From Clostridiales bacterium (lineage in GTDB: Bacteria > Bacillota > Sulfobacillia > Sulfobacillales > Sulfobacillaceae), in contig DAHXNH010000286.1 in assembly GCA_027365485.1 (NCBI GenBank), positions 1 through 43,855 on the forward strand: a stretch of DNA of 43,855 nt, read 5' to 3'. The notes beneath the pieces are model-generated. The model was not told the DNA's origin, did no database searches, and saw only the letters and a program-made list of their open reading frames with translations. Both the position numbers and the translations under genes were made by a program. Position 1 is the stretch's first letter, and each line of letters begins with the position of its first letter. This document shows positions 17,879 through 25,041 of the stretch, one piece after another.

Positions 17879-18292
17879 TCATTCCGACGACAGAGATTTG
17901 GCGGACAGAGATTGGATGACTAAGAAGTCTTTCGAAAGACGTCGAAGTTCATCGCGGTGCGCTACAGTCAGAGATTGGAGCACACGGTGACCCTGGGCGG
18001 TGAGGTGCACTTCTATGACTCGACCGTCTTGGGGGTGAGACAACCGATGGACCAAATCGGCGATTTCACACCGATTAATGATTCCGATGACGCTTTGATG
18101 GCGGAGCTGAAGCCGTTCGGCTAACTCAGAAATCGTGGCCCAGTCGCGACCAGGGAAGCCTTTGACTGCCAGCAGCAATTGATGTTGCTGAGGAGTGAGG
18201 CCGTGTTTTCTCGCAGCCGATTCGCTAAAGCGAAGAAATTGCCTGACAGCATAGCGAAAGGCGGCTAGGACTTCATACTCTTCCTTGCTCAC
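17879..18292 (-). CDS. MarR-family transcriptional regulator
   Basis: A small winged-helix DNA-binding protein of 137 residues. The fold is visible as AFRYAVRQFLRFSESAARKHGLTPQQHQLLLAV, then ISELAERLQLRHQSVIGIINRCEIADLV (recognition helix) and LSHPQDGRVIEVHLTAQG (wing). MarR proteins usually repress their own operon and respond to small ligands. The co-directional CLC gene and the two similar palindromes (17831-17845 and 18381-18395) suggest that it controls both promoters. GTG 18292 is preceded by GAGGA at seven bases. A stronger SD (GGAGGTGA, 18350-18357) lies further upstream, where the same frame is open but has only ATA or ATC as a start, so the N-terminus could be up to 18 residues longer. 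Confidence 0.88.
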   Translation of the reverse strand: MSKEEYEVLAAFRYAVRQFLRFSESAARKHGLTPQQHQLLLAVKGFPGRDWATISELAERLQLRHQSVIGIINRCEIADLVHRLSHPQDGRVIEVHLTAQGHRVLQSLTVAHRDELRRLSKDFLVIQSLSAKSLSSE

Positions 18293-18375
18293 GGTGGGAT
18301 CCTCGAGGGGATCTTCCGATAGAGGCTTTAGCTCCTCGCTGATTATTTGTCACCTCCAACACAGAGTATAGAAGA

Positions 18376-18404
18376 AATATATCGATATACGATATTCTTG
18401 TCAA
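18376..18404 (-). promoter_or_regulatory. marR promoter with operator in its spacer
   Basis: On the minus strand TTGACA (18399-18404) and TATATT (18376-18381) are separated by exactly 17 bases. Most of the spacer is the palindromic operator-like sequence ATCGATATACGATAT (18381-18395). Occupancy there would block RNA polymerase, as expected for MarR autorepression. Confidence 0.75.
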
Positions 18405-18659
18405 CGAGTCGTAGCGACCGAAATTTGAGACAATGTATTTTAAAACTTGGTAGTTCGTGCGGCACTGGGTCTTGAGAGATCACAGCAGAGCGCTCCTAAC
18501 GAGGATTAGCTTAACAAATCACTCCAAACCACCATGGTCAAGCGGTTTAGGTGGAAATACTGGTGAGGCTTCTGTCGGTCGCGATTTGGGATGCATTCTT
18601 GCTCTTAGGGTTGAGTCGAGCCGAAAGGGTGAGTTTGAACTCACATCCGGGAGGTCTTT

Positions 18660-18809
18660 ATGCCGTGCGTGCCTTTGCTCATCGAGCCCTTGACGCAAGG
18701 CAACCCTAGGGATCCATTCGCCGAGCCGAGGGACCAGGGGCTCGCCTTCGTTGCGCTCACGCCATTAGCGGAGCCGCTCCCAGCGCGTGTGTCTCTCAAA
18801 GGTTCGTGA
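18660..18809 (+). CDS. Possible small protein of 49 residues
   Basis: ATG 18660 follows GGGAGG with five bases spacing. The product begins MPCVPLLIEPLTQG and is rich in Pro and Leu, without a recognised domain. The good ribosome-binding site is the main support; no clear promoter. Confidence 0.25.
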   Translation: MPCVPLLIEPLTQGNPRDPFAEPRDQGLAFVALTPLAEPLPARVSLKGS

Positions 18810-19028
18810 TCGACGGTGCGAGAGCATCGTTTCTCCTATCCCGTTGTCTTTCATGCCATACTCCCAGTCAGCCGATTATCGATTCGACCATGCGCTTTGT
18901 CATCCCTCTCATTGGAAACCAGTCGGGCATTTTGTCGGTGAAACACGGGGACATCCACTGCAGTCGCTTGCTGTATTAAGTCTTCTCAGGGTTCTCCGTT
19001 CTTGCAGAAGAGCCCCCCGTATTCTTGA

Positions 19029-19268
19029 GTGTCCGAAAATAATGCTAATCCTTTCCTAACCTTTTCCATTCAGCCAGCCTTTCCTACAGGGGCTGTCACA
19101 GGATTAGTTGCTCTTGGTGCGACGATGACGGGTGTTACAGCTTCGCCTTTGATGCCCATTTTTGGCCAGGGCTTATGGACGGGAGTCTGGCTATCGGCAA
19201 CTTTGGCAACCGTGGTATGGCCAGGGAGGATCAACCTTCATTATCGTCGAAAGCAGTGGCCACGCTAA
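19029..19268 (+). CDS. Possible small membrane protein or membrane-protein remnant
   Basis: A 79-residue product with two hydrophobic stretches (TGAVTGLVALGATMTGV and GVWLSATLATVVW) and a basic tail. It could be the C-terminal end of a lost transporter or an independent small membrane protein. GTG 19029 has no clear ribosome-binding site, and codon use is more AT-rich at third positions than in the core genes. Family not recognised. Confidence 0.3.
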   Translation: MSENNANPFLTFSIQPAFPTGAVTGLVALGATMTGVTASPLMPIFGQGLWTGVWLSATLATVVWPGRINLHYRRKQWPR

Positions 19269-19391
19269 AGACCTCGTCTTGGGGTGATGTATGGATCTGG
19301 AATTAGTGAGCCGGACTGCCTTATGGACCGCAGCGGGGAGGGCATGGGAATCTCAGCGCACTGATCGGTTGTTTGATGATCGCAGGCATCG

Positions 19392-19712
19392 GTGTTGGCA
19401 GACCCGAAAGACCAGGCGATGCTGGGTGCAGATTCCATTGAAGAGGATGGTGATTGGGCCGCGTTGGAAGCCAGTCTTCCGGAGTCGGTGGGCCACGGGT
19501 CCGGAAACCCCTCCAAGCCCGCGCCCGCTCGCCCTGGGTATCCGCCGACGAACAAGCCGGGGCCCGCCCAGACTCTCCGCGATCCGAGGGCTCTTCAAGC
19601 GGCCGTCGCGCAACACCAGGACCGCATTCGGTCTCGCCTCAGGTTTCCGGAAAGTGGCATCATCAGACCCACACAGGAGACGGGACAGACACGGCGTCAT
19701 TTATCGATTTAA
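19392..19712 (+). CDS. Doubtful hypothetical protein
   Basis: A 106-residue frame with an acidic N-terminal part (ADSIEEDGDWAALEASLPES), a Pro-rich linker and a basic C-terminal part. The composition is protein-like, but the GTG start lacks a ribosome-binding site and no family is recognised. It may be a fragment of an accessory gene. Confidence 0.25.
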   Translation: MLADPKDQAMLGADSIEEDGDWAALEASLPESVGHGSGNPSKPAPARPGYPPTNKPGPAQTLRDPRALQAAVAQHQDRIRSRLRFPESGIIRPTQETGQTRRHLSI

Positions 19713-19737
19713 CTATCCAACGTCCTCATGCTATAAT
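19709..19737 (+). promoter_or_regulatory. Promoter of the small coiled-coil protein gene
   Basis: TTAACT (19709-19714) and a perfect TATAAT (19732-19737) are separated by 17 bases. The -10 ends only eight bases before GTG 19746, so the transcript would start at or next to the start codon and be leaderless, or else translation starts further in. Confidence 0.6.
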
Positions 19738-19745
19738 ATAGTGGA

Positions 19746-20105
19746 GTGAGTCCGGTGACACAGAAAGAAGGGATTCCGGTGCCCGATCAGGATCCATCCA
19801 CCGTGCCGTCTGGCGAGATGTCATCCGCTTGGGGTTTTCATATCCTCCAAGAATTGCGGCGTATGGAAGATAAGATGGACGCCAAAATCGACGGCCTCGA
19901 AACCAAGATGGAAGCCAAGATGGATGCCTTGGAGACCCGAATGGGCACGGCCATCAAAGATCTCGACACGAAGATGGAGACCAAATTCGAAGCTGCGCGC
20001 CGGGAAACCGACCAAAAAATTGACAATCTCCGGTACTGGAGTTGGGGCACCATTATCGTGGTGTTGGTGGCTGCGGTCACGTTATTTCTTACCGACCGTC
20101 ACTGA
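19746..20105 (+). CDS. Small coiled-coil protein with C-terminal membrane anchor
   Basis: A 119-residue protein. Residues about 35-90 form a long coiled coil with repeated KMDAKIDGLETK-like units (Met, Ile or Leu at heptad positions between charged residues). One membrane helix follows at the very C-terminus (WGTIIVVLVAAVTLFL), and then a short basic end. The layout resembles DUF1640/CCDC90-type stalk-and-anchor proteins; that is a resemblance in architecture, not a proven family match. GTG 19746 is almost at the expected transcription start; GTG 19755 is an alternative. It stands alone in the accessory stretch. The Lys/Met/Glu repeat may have expanded by internal duplication. Function unknown. 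Confidence 0.65.
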   Translation: MSPVTQKEGIPVPDQDPSTVPSGEMSSAWGFHILQELRRMEDKMDAKIDGLETKMEAKMDALETRMGTAIKDLDTKMETKFEAARRETDQKIDNLRYWSWGTIIVVLVAAVTLFLTDRH

Positions 20106-20246
20106 TCGGATACGCAATCTCCGAGGTTCATGAGGTTTCGACTCCGACGAAGCATTGGTATCGTATCTGGATGGGTTCTCTCACGGAATTCCCTGCCGTA
20201 GACCCATGGGACCACGCACCCCAATGTTGTAGGGTTAAAGGTTTTT

Positions 20247-20284
20247 CAATCAATTGCTCGCACCATATAGCAAACAATTGATTG
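20247..20284. terminator. Hairpin after the coiled-coil gene
   Basis: CAATCAATTG (20247-20256) and CAATTGATTG (20275-20284) are perfectly complementary with an 18-base loop. It is AT-rich, lies about 140 bases after the stop codon, and has no T-run on the plus side. Confidence 0.35.
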
Positions 20285-20418
20285 CATTGATGATCTCCGT
20301 TTGCGCACCCTCGAACCTAGTGATGTATCCAAGGTTTTGCTACTCAGATGGAAGCCAGGCCAAGGTATGAATTTTCACCTCCAGGAGTAAACAGGCGAGG
20401 CCCCCGACCCAGGTCACA

Positions 20419-20673
20419 TCAACGGCGCACCTGCTGCTGGTGTCGATTGCGAGCCACCGGAATTTTGGTCAAAATTTCTTTGATGCGTTGCGTCGTCACG
20501 GCGGGTTGTCATTGTCCGTTGGGATAGGGAAGGAAGACGCCCCAACGCTCAGCGTTGGGGCGAGCGACCGCTTGCATAACCTGCACGTTCAGCACCGCCC
20601 CGATCCGAACGAACTTCCGGAGCAACCAGAAGGCGTACCGGCCCTGCGGCCCCTCGAATGCCCGGAAGTATTT
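20419..20673 (-). pseudogene. Broken coding remnant, possibly transposon-derived
   Basis: The minus strand has protein-like sequence in one frame: GRYAFWLLRKFVRIGAVLNV up to a TGA at 20509-20511. It continues in the same frame with TTQRIKEILTKIPVARNRHQ to a TGA at 20419-20421. Another TGA (20674-20676) closes the frame upstream, beyond which it again looks coding. Repeated in-frame stops within plausible sequence suggest a dead gene. The family is not identified; a transposase is only a guess from the setting. Confidence 0.33.
20538..20562. repeat. Perfect 25-base palindrome
   Basis: Two 12-base arms (CGCCCCAACGCT and AGCGTTGGGGCG) flank a single central C. It would form a very stable hairpin on either strand, similar in style to REP or IS200-type hairpins. 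It lies inside the broken coding remnant. Confidence 0.6.
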
Positions 20674-20813
20674 TCAATGTATTTGGCTCCATTCTACTGT
20701 AACTGGGACGAACCAAATTGGTATACCTAAATAGTTACTTCACTGCTTGACCGGGTGCTCAAGCGTCTGGGTCATCATCACGCCCGGTTCTTCAGGCGGC
20801 CTGGCCGCGGTTG

Positions 20814-22091
20814 TCAGCCTAAGTCTTCACGTTCGGGATCTGGAGTCGACAAAGACAGCCTGGAACTGAAGGCGCGATAAAGGCGCGGGTACGTCGTTTG
20901 GATTCGTGATATGGCATCCTCGGTCGAAAGAGTTTGCCGAACCGCAGGTCGATCATCCAGATCGGCGTAACCGTCTTCGTCCATCAATCGTAACGCGTAA
21001 TGTTTACTATACCAATTCAAGATTTGTTTGACGACCGGGGTCGGAATCAAGAGGTCGTTGACCAGGCGCGTCACTTGCGAGTTGATCATGGCCAACTCAG
21101 CGTATGCCCGCCAGCGGTTTCGCGCGGATGCATCATCGGGATCAACCGTTTTCATCAAATCGTATAACATGACCTTCCATCGAAAATTGACATGGTGTTG
21201 CTCTCCATCGTCTAAACTGTCGGCGAGTAGCGCCTTGATCGCTTGTTGGTGTGGACCAGCGGCCGCGTTTTTCGCGGCGGGTTTGACTTTAGTTTGAAAC
21301 AACGTGTCCATTTCTTCGAGCAGATCGTGGGCATCGAGCGAGCGCATCCAATCGAGGTAGACCGAAAACTCTTCGACGGTTAAAAACTTTCGCCTAGAAA
21401 TCAGCTTGCGAAAATAGGATGAACCTTTCTTCGTTTCTCTGATATTGTAATAGTGCTGAAACAGCTCGGGAGCAATCAGGCGCGGCGCCGTATTCGGGTA
21501 TTGGTCGGCTATATCGAGCAGCCGAGCGATAATGTCTTGGTCGCGGGCGTAGCGTTCGTGTGCCATTCGGACCATCAGGCGGACCTTGTCCCCTTCGGTT
21601 TCGGCGCTATCGAGGGCGGTTTGATAAGCTTCGGCGGACTTGGTTGGCTCACCCATCCCTTCGTAAGCATTGGCAAGTCTGGACCACCCCTGAGACGTGG
21701 GCGCAATATCGACTAGCTGTTGCAAGAGCCTAGTTGCGTCTTGGTAGCGGCCTTCGTTCTCCAATTTGTCGATTTGGATTTCAAGTTTGGTCGCCGTTGT
21801 CCCGTAAAACCGTTCCTTGTCATATTGGCGCCGGACTTTGGGATCGATTAGGGTTTCATACGCGCGGCGAATATTCTGGAAGCTTTCGGGATCGCTCTCT
21901 GGGGGAAATTGGCGAACGAGCTCTAAGTAGCGCCTCCGAATGGTTTCGGCATCCGCACTGGGAGCGATGCCGAGCGTGGCATAATGCGAGGAGGGCTGGG
22001 CAACCGGACGTGTCGTCTTGCTCGATGGGGCCTTGGATCGAGGGGAGTGACCCTTTTGCGGCTTCTTTTTGGACTTTGAACGGTTGCCCAG
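20814..22091 (-). CDS. J-like domain protein with TPR-type repeats (Hsp70 partner)
   Basis: The predicted 425-residue protein starts with a basic Lys/Ser/Pro-rich linker (residues 2-35). A J-like domain follows at about 37-95: HYATLGIAPSADAETIRRRY, then FQNIRRAYETLIDPKVRRQYD. The HPD loop that activates Hsp70 reads FPP (QFPPESDP), so it is a divergent J domain. TPR-like helices follow (EGRYQDATRLLQQLVDIAP, WSRLANAYEGMGEPTKSAEA) and then an uncharacterised helical C-terminus. The region coding for the J-like domain has no ATG, GTG or TTG in frame. The first is TTG 21764, inside the TPR part. CTG 22091 lies six bases after AGAGGG and is my choice; ATT 22097 is the alternative. The frame is closed by TAG at 22107-22109. 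It is the last gene of the grpE-like/hsp70 operon. Confidence 0.72.
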   Translation of the reverse strand: MGNRSKSKKKPQKGHSPRSKAPSSKTTRPVAQPSSHYATLGIAPSADAETIRRRYLELVRQFPPESDPESFQNIRRAYETLIDPKVRRQYDKERFYGTTATKLEIQIDKLENEGRYQDATRLLQQLVDIAPTSQGWSRLANAYEGMGEPTKSAEAYQTALDSAETEGDKVRLMVRMAHERYARDQDIIARLLDIADQYPNTAPRLIAPELFQHYYNIRETKKGSSYFRKLISRRKFLTVEEFSVYLDWMRSLDAHDLLEEMDTLFQTKVKPAAKNAAAGPHQQAIKALLADSLDDGEQHHVNFRWKVMLYDLMKTVDPDDASARNRWRAYAELAMINSQVTRLVNDLLIPTPVVKQILNWYSKHYALRLMDEDGYADLDDRPAVRQTLSTEDAISRIQTTYPRLYRAFSSRLSLSTPDPEREDLG

Positions 22092-22200
22092 GTGAATCCC
22101 TCTTTTCTATAGTCTGTGATGGTCGTGTCCCACCGGAAAAATGCTTCGCGCTCGGAATTCGGGGACGGCTTTGCCTGTCGAGCTACAGCACCGACGGGAA

Positions 22201-24126
22201 TTACAGAAACAAGTCGACTTCCATCAAAACGGTGGTCGCTTCGTCGACGGCTTCATCGATGGACTTGGCATCTCTAGATTCTAGCGCGCTCTGAAGTCTG
22301 TTAAGCGCTGCTATCACCTTCGGCCGCAATTCCGGGTCGAGGAGCTCTAACAAGACGGCGTTCAAATCGGCGATAAGCGATAAGTTAGGGTCCTCGATAT
22401 TCTCATCGACGCTAGGTTCTTGTTCGGAGGGAACCAAGGGGGTATGATCTACCCTCGGTGGGGTCGAAAGCGCAGGACTCGCATCGAGAAGGTCGTGCGC
22501 CAGTTCCGAATCAAGGTCTAGATCCAAGTCCAAGTCCAATTCCGTCGCGACGGTAGTGTAGGGCTCAGCCGCTTCGTCATTCCACAGGGCTTCCAAGCGA
22601 GCACGACTTTGGGCTAACGCCTCTTTCGAATGGCGTTCGAGGCCATCTTGCACGACGAGAGTTTGAGACTTTTTGGTAGAAACGATGCGTGCAGTTGCCT
22701 CTAAAATCCCGTTGAGGTTGTAGCGAAACGTGACTTCCACCGGCTGACTGCCCACTACCGCTGGGGGAATCCCGGTCAGTCGAAAGGATCCTAAAAGATA
22801 GTTCTTGGCCACCCGTTCGTGTTCGCCTTGGTAGACTTCTATATCAATCGCCGTTTGCCAGTCTCTCGTGGTGTAAAACGTGTCGGTCCGAGTACAAGGT
22901 ATCGTAGTGTTGCGCGCTATAATCGGCGAGAAATACCCATTGTCCAATCCGCGCAGAGTGGAACGGGCGACGGCGATGCCCATAGAAAAGGGGGCGACGT
23001 CTGTAGCGACCAATCCTGACTCCGATAGGGCCCCAGATTTTAAGCCAGCCTGCACCGCGGCACCGAGAGCAACTGCCAAATCGGGATCGACTTCGCTGCG
23101 AGCGGGACGTCCGAAATACTCGGTAATCATCTCATGTACGCGCGGAATTTTGGTGGACCCACCAACCAACAGCACTTCATCAATGTCTTTCGCGCTGAGG
23201 GAAGATTGTTGTAAAACATCGTCGAGTAGGGCAAAGGTTTCATCGAGTCGGGTTTGGATGAATTGGACAAATTCCGACCGCCGAATCGTGGTGCTAAGGC
23301 GCACTGCCTGCCCGTCGTGGACCATCAAAACCGGCGACTCGATAGGGGCTTGGTCCTCGTCAGACAATACCCATTTGACTCGTTCGGCCAAATCTTTGAG
23401 GACAGCCCGCGCTCTCAAGTCATCGCGAGGGTCCACCCCATACAGCTTTAAAATCATCGCCGCCATCCAGTCGACTAACGACCAGTCGAAGTCTTCCCCA
23501 CCCAATTCGCGATTCCCGTTGGAGGCGTGCACTTCCAATATGCCTTCGTCCAGAGTCAGGACGGATACGTCAAAGGTTCCGCCCCCGAGATCATAGACCA
23601 CAATCCGTTTGCGTTCCGTCGTGGCACCGAGGCCGTACGCCAAAGCGGCGGCCGTCGGCTCATTGATAATCCGCTCGACCACGAAGCCAGCCAACTCTCC
23701 CGCGTGTTTGGTGGCGCGGCGTTGGGCGTCATTGAAATAGGCGGGGACGGTGATTACCGCTTCGATGGCCTGATCCCCATAGAGAGGGACCAATAGTTGG
23801 CGAAGTTCTTTAAGAATCAACGCCGAGATCTCTTCGGGAAGAAATTGTTGATCGCCCAAGACAATCGGATCGGTCTCGCCCATGCGACGCTTCACTGCGG
23901 CAATGGCTCGATCAGGCATGGCTAATAGACCATCGCGAGCATCACGGCCCACCCGGATTTGCCCACTAGGTTCAATCAACACGACTGATGGCAAGAGGTC
24001 GTCACCGTTCGGCAATGCGATGATGTGAGGCTCCCCATCGCGGATGTAGGCCATGGCGGAGTTGGTCGTGCCCAGGTCAATTCCAACAATCGGTCGAAAC
24101 GACTCCGGATTCACTTCGATACCCAT
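22201..24126 (-). CDS. Hsp70 family chaperone (DnaK paralogue)
   Basis: An ATP-dependent chaperone of 641 residues. The nucleotide-binding domain is complete: [15 protein letters not shown] (phosphate 1), [50 protein letters not shown] (phosphate 2) and [12 protein letters not shown] (adenosine). The substrate-binding beta domain is recognisable ([16 protein letters not shown]). The helical lid is replaced by an acidic, low-complexity tail with an (LD)4 run, and there is no EEVD-type or conserved DnaK C-terminus. ATG 24126 and TTG 24129 are both possible after AAGGA. It lies between a GrpE-like and a J-like gene, so it is probably a dedicated second system rather than the housekeeping DnaK, which normally sits with hrcA-grpE-dnaJ. 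Confidence 0.92.
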   Translation of the reverse strand: MGIEVNPESFRPIVGIDLGTTNSAMAYIRDGEPHIIALPNGDDLLPSVVLIEPSGQIRVGRDARDGLLAMPDRAIAAVKRRMGETDPIVLGDQQFLPEEISALILKELRQLLVPLYGDQAIEAVITVPAYFNDAQRRATKHAGELAGFVVERIINEPTAAALAYGLGATTERKRIVVYDLGGGTFDVSVLTLDEGILEVHASNGNRELGGEDFDWSLVDWMAAMILKLYGVDPRDDLRARAVLKDLAERVKWVLSDEDQAPIESPVLMVHDGQAVRLSTTIRRSEFVQFIQTRLDETFALLDDVLQQSSLSAKDIDEVLLVGGSTKIPRVHEMITEYFGRPARSEVDPDLAVALGAAVQAGLKSGALSESGLVATDVAPFSMGIAVARSTLRGLDNGYFSPIIARNTTIPCTRTDTFYTTRDWQTAIDIEVYQGEHERVAKNYLLGSFRLTGIPPAVVGSQPVEVTFRYNLNGILEATARIVSTKKSQTLVVQDGLERHSKEALAQSRARLEALWNDEAAEPYTTVATELDLDLDLDLDSELAHDLLDASPALSTPPRVDHTPLVPSEQEPSVDENIEDPNLSLIADLNAVLLELLDPELRPKVIAALNRLQSALESRDAKSIDEAVDEATTVLMEVDLFL

Positions 24127-24154
24127 CAATGATCATTCCTTTTCTACGTGAAGG

Positions 24155-24727
24155 TTACGGGGAAAATTCTTGAGTCCCATTATAAACAACTACTTGGGCT
24201 TTGCGAAACAACCCATCCTTATGTCGAAATCCGCGACGGAGCACGGAAACCACGGCATAACTCTGGGGCGGATTTTCACCTTCCCAAACCGCAGTCGTAC
24301 CCAGGGCCTCGCAAAACCGAGAATCAAAGGGTTTGCCTTCAACCGCTAGCTCTTGATAGCCTAAGTCTTCTAATCGGTCGAGAAGTTGCCGCGACCAACG
24401 CTTCAGCAACGCGCTATCAATCACCAAGCCTTGGCCCTGTGAGTCCGACAAGGTATCCAGATCATCCAGCCACTCCATCATTCCTCGGACCGTATAGCCG
24501 AGCGAGGCTTCCACCGCAGTCTGAGCTTGTCCGCGCATGGCACTCGCGTCGCTTACCAGAGTCTCCAATTTGGCCAACGTGTCGGCCTGAGATTTTTGAA
24601 TACGGTAACTCCAACGAATAAACTTGCCCAGTTGATCAGACACAGCGGCGATAGCTTCCAACAATTGCTCGGGTGAAGGGGAAGGGTCCACGTCTGGTTC
24701 TTTGGGCAGTTTCTTAAATGGCCACAT
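24155..24727 (-). CDS. GrpE-like nucleotide exchange factor
   Basis: A 190-residue protein with a long helical part (LEAIAAVSDQLGKFIRWSYR to SDASAMRGQAQTAVEA). The C-terminal beta domain resembles GrpE (ELAVEGKPFDSRFCEA, then VVSVLRRGFRHKDGLFRKA). GrpE releases ADP from Hsp70. The weak overall similarity and the shorter helix mark it as a divergent member. ATG 24727 is preceded by GAGG at seven bases. It is the first gene of the operon, with 28 bases before the hsp70 start, and has its own extended -10 promoter. No CIRCE operator is visible, so heat-shock control by HrcA is not indicated. Confidence 0.8.
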   Translation of the reverse strand: MWPFKKLPKEPDVDPSPSPEQLLEAIAAVSDQLGKFIRWSYRIQKSQADTLAKLETLVSDASAMRGQAQTAVEASLGYTVRGMMEWLDDLDTLSDSQGQGLVIDSALLKRWSRQLLDRLEDLGYQELAVEGKPFDSRFCEALGTTAVWEGENPPQSYAVVSVLRRGFRHKDGLFRKAQVVVYNGTQEFSP

Positions 24728-25041
24728 GAATCGTCCTCAACTCATCTCCAAGATGCACTAACATAGCCTATCATAGCATGAAAATCGGCCGGGTTGGCAA
24801 GCGGGTCCCGAGACTGCCCTTAAAGTCTGATGCCTGTGGCACCTCGGCCATAGGGACAGAGAGTAGCCATTTCGAACCCAACTGAGGGCCCGAAATGGGA
24901 TGGGGACATCAAAAATGAGGAAGCCCTGACGTACCTTTTGCCCTGATGCTTTGGTGCTCATACCCTAGACCTCGGTCGGTGCGACTGCTAACACGCAGGC
25001 AACCTCCCCATGAAAAAGAGCGTAATCTCCGTTTAGCCGGT
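24728..25041. other. Intergenic before the chaperone operon
   Basis: Carries the promoter of the minus-strand chaperone operon (24770-24800) and a hairpin, CCATTTCG (24867-24874) with CGAAATGG (24891-24898). The hairpin is of unknown role and lies upstream of the promoter. No gene seen. Confidence 0.5.
24770..24800 (-). promoter_or_regulatory. Promoter of the GrpE-like/Hsp70 operon
   Basis: On the minus strand TGC-TATGAT is an extended -10 (TATGAT at 24770-24775). TTGCCA (24795-24800) lies 19 bases upstream, slightly too far for a good -35. It looks like a sigma-A promoter. Confidence 0.5.

Larger units (their letters stand above)
18405..19708. other. Gene-poor accessory stretch
   Basis: About 1.3 kb without a confidently identified gene. 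It holds three doubtful frames that are listed separately (18660-18809, 19029-19268, 19392-19712). A short frame pair at about 19291-19460 has fragments of membrane-like sequence (ALIGCLMIAGIGVG) split between frames, suggesting decay. No transposase was recognised, and no tRNA or att site seen. Confidence 0.4.
20106..20813. other. Gene-poor stretch with hairpins and debris
   Basis: Contains a 10-bp inverted repeat (20247-20284), a broken minus-strand coding remnant (20419-20673), a 25-base palindrome (20538-20562) and an imperfect GC-rich hairpin (20750-20788) just beyond the end of the chaperone operon. No intact gene seen. Confidence 0.5.

Noticed and set aside
20440-20730. Plus-strand frame of 96 codons
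   Set aside because: It opposes the more protein-like minus-strand remnant and spans the palindrome; no ribosome-binding site.
18405-20813. CRISPR array or tRNA genes in the gene-poor stretch
   Set aside because: No regularly spaced direct repeats and no T-loop or cloverleaf sequence were found.
24780-24970. Fourth copy of the 110-bp dispersed element
   Set aside because: Read in reverse it shares only short pieces (CTAGGG, GCACCA); the internal blocks and terminal stem do not align.
24728-25041. CIRCE heat-shock operator before the chaperone operon
   Set aside because: I looked for TTAGCACTC with its inverted partner and did not see it; only an unrelated hairpin is present.
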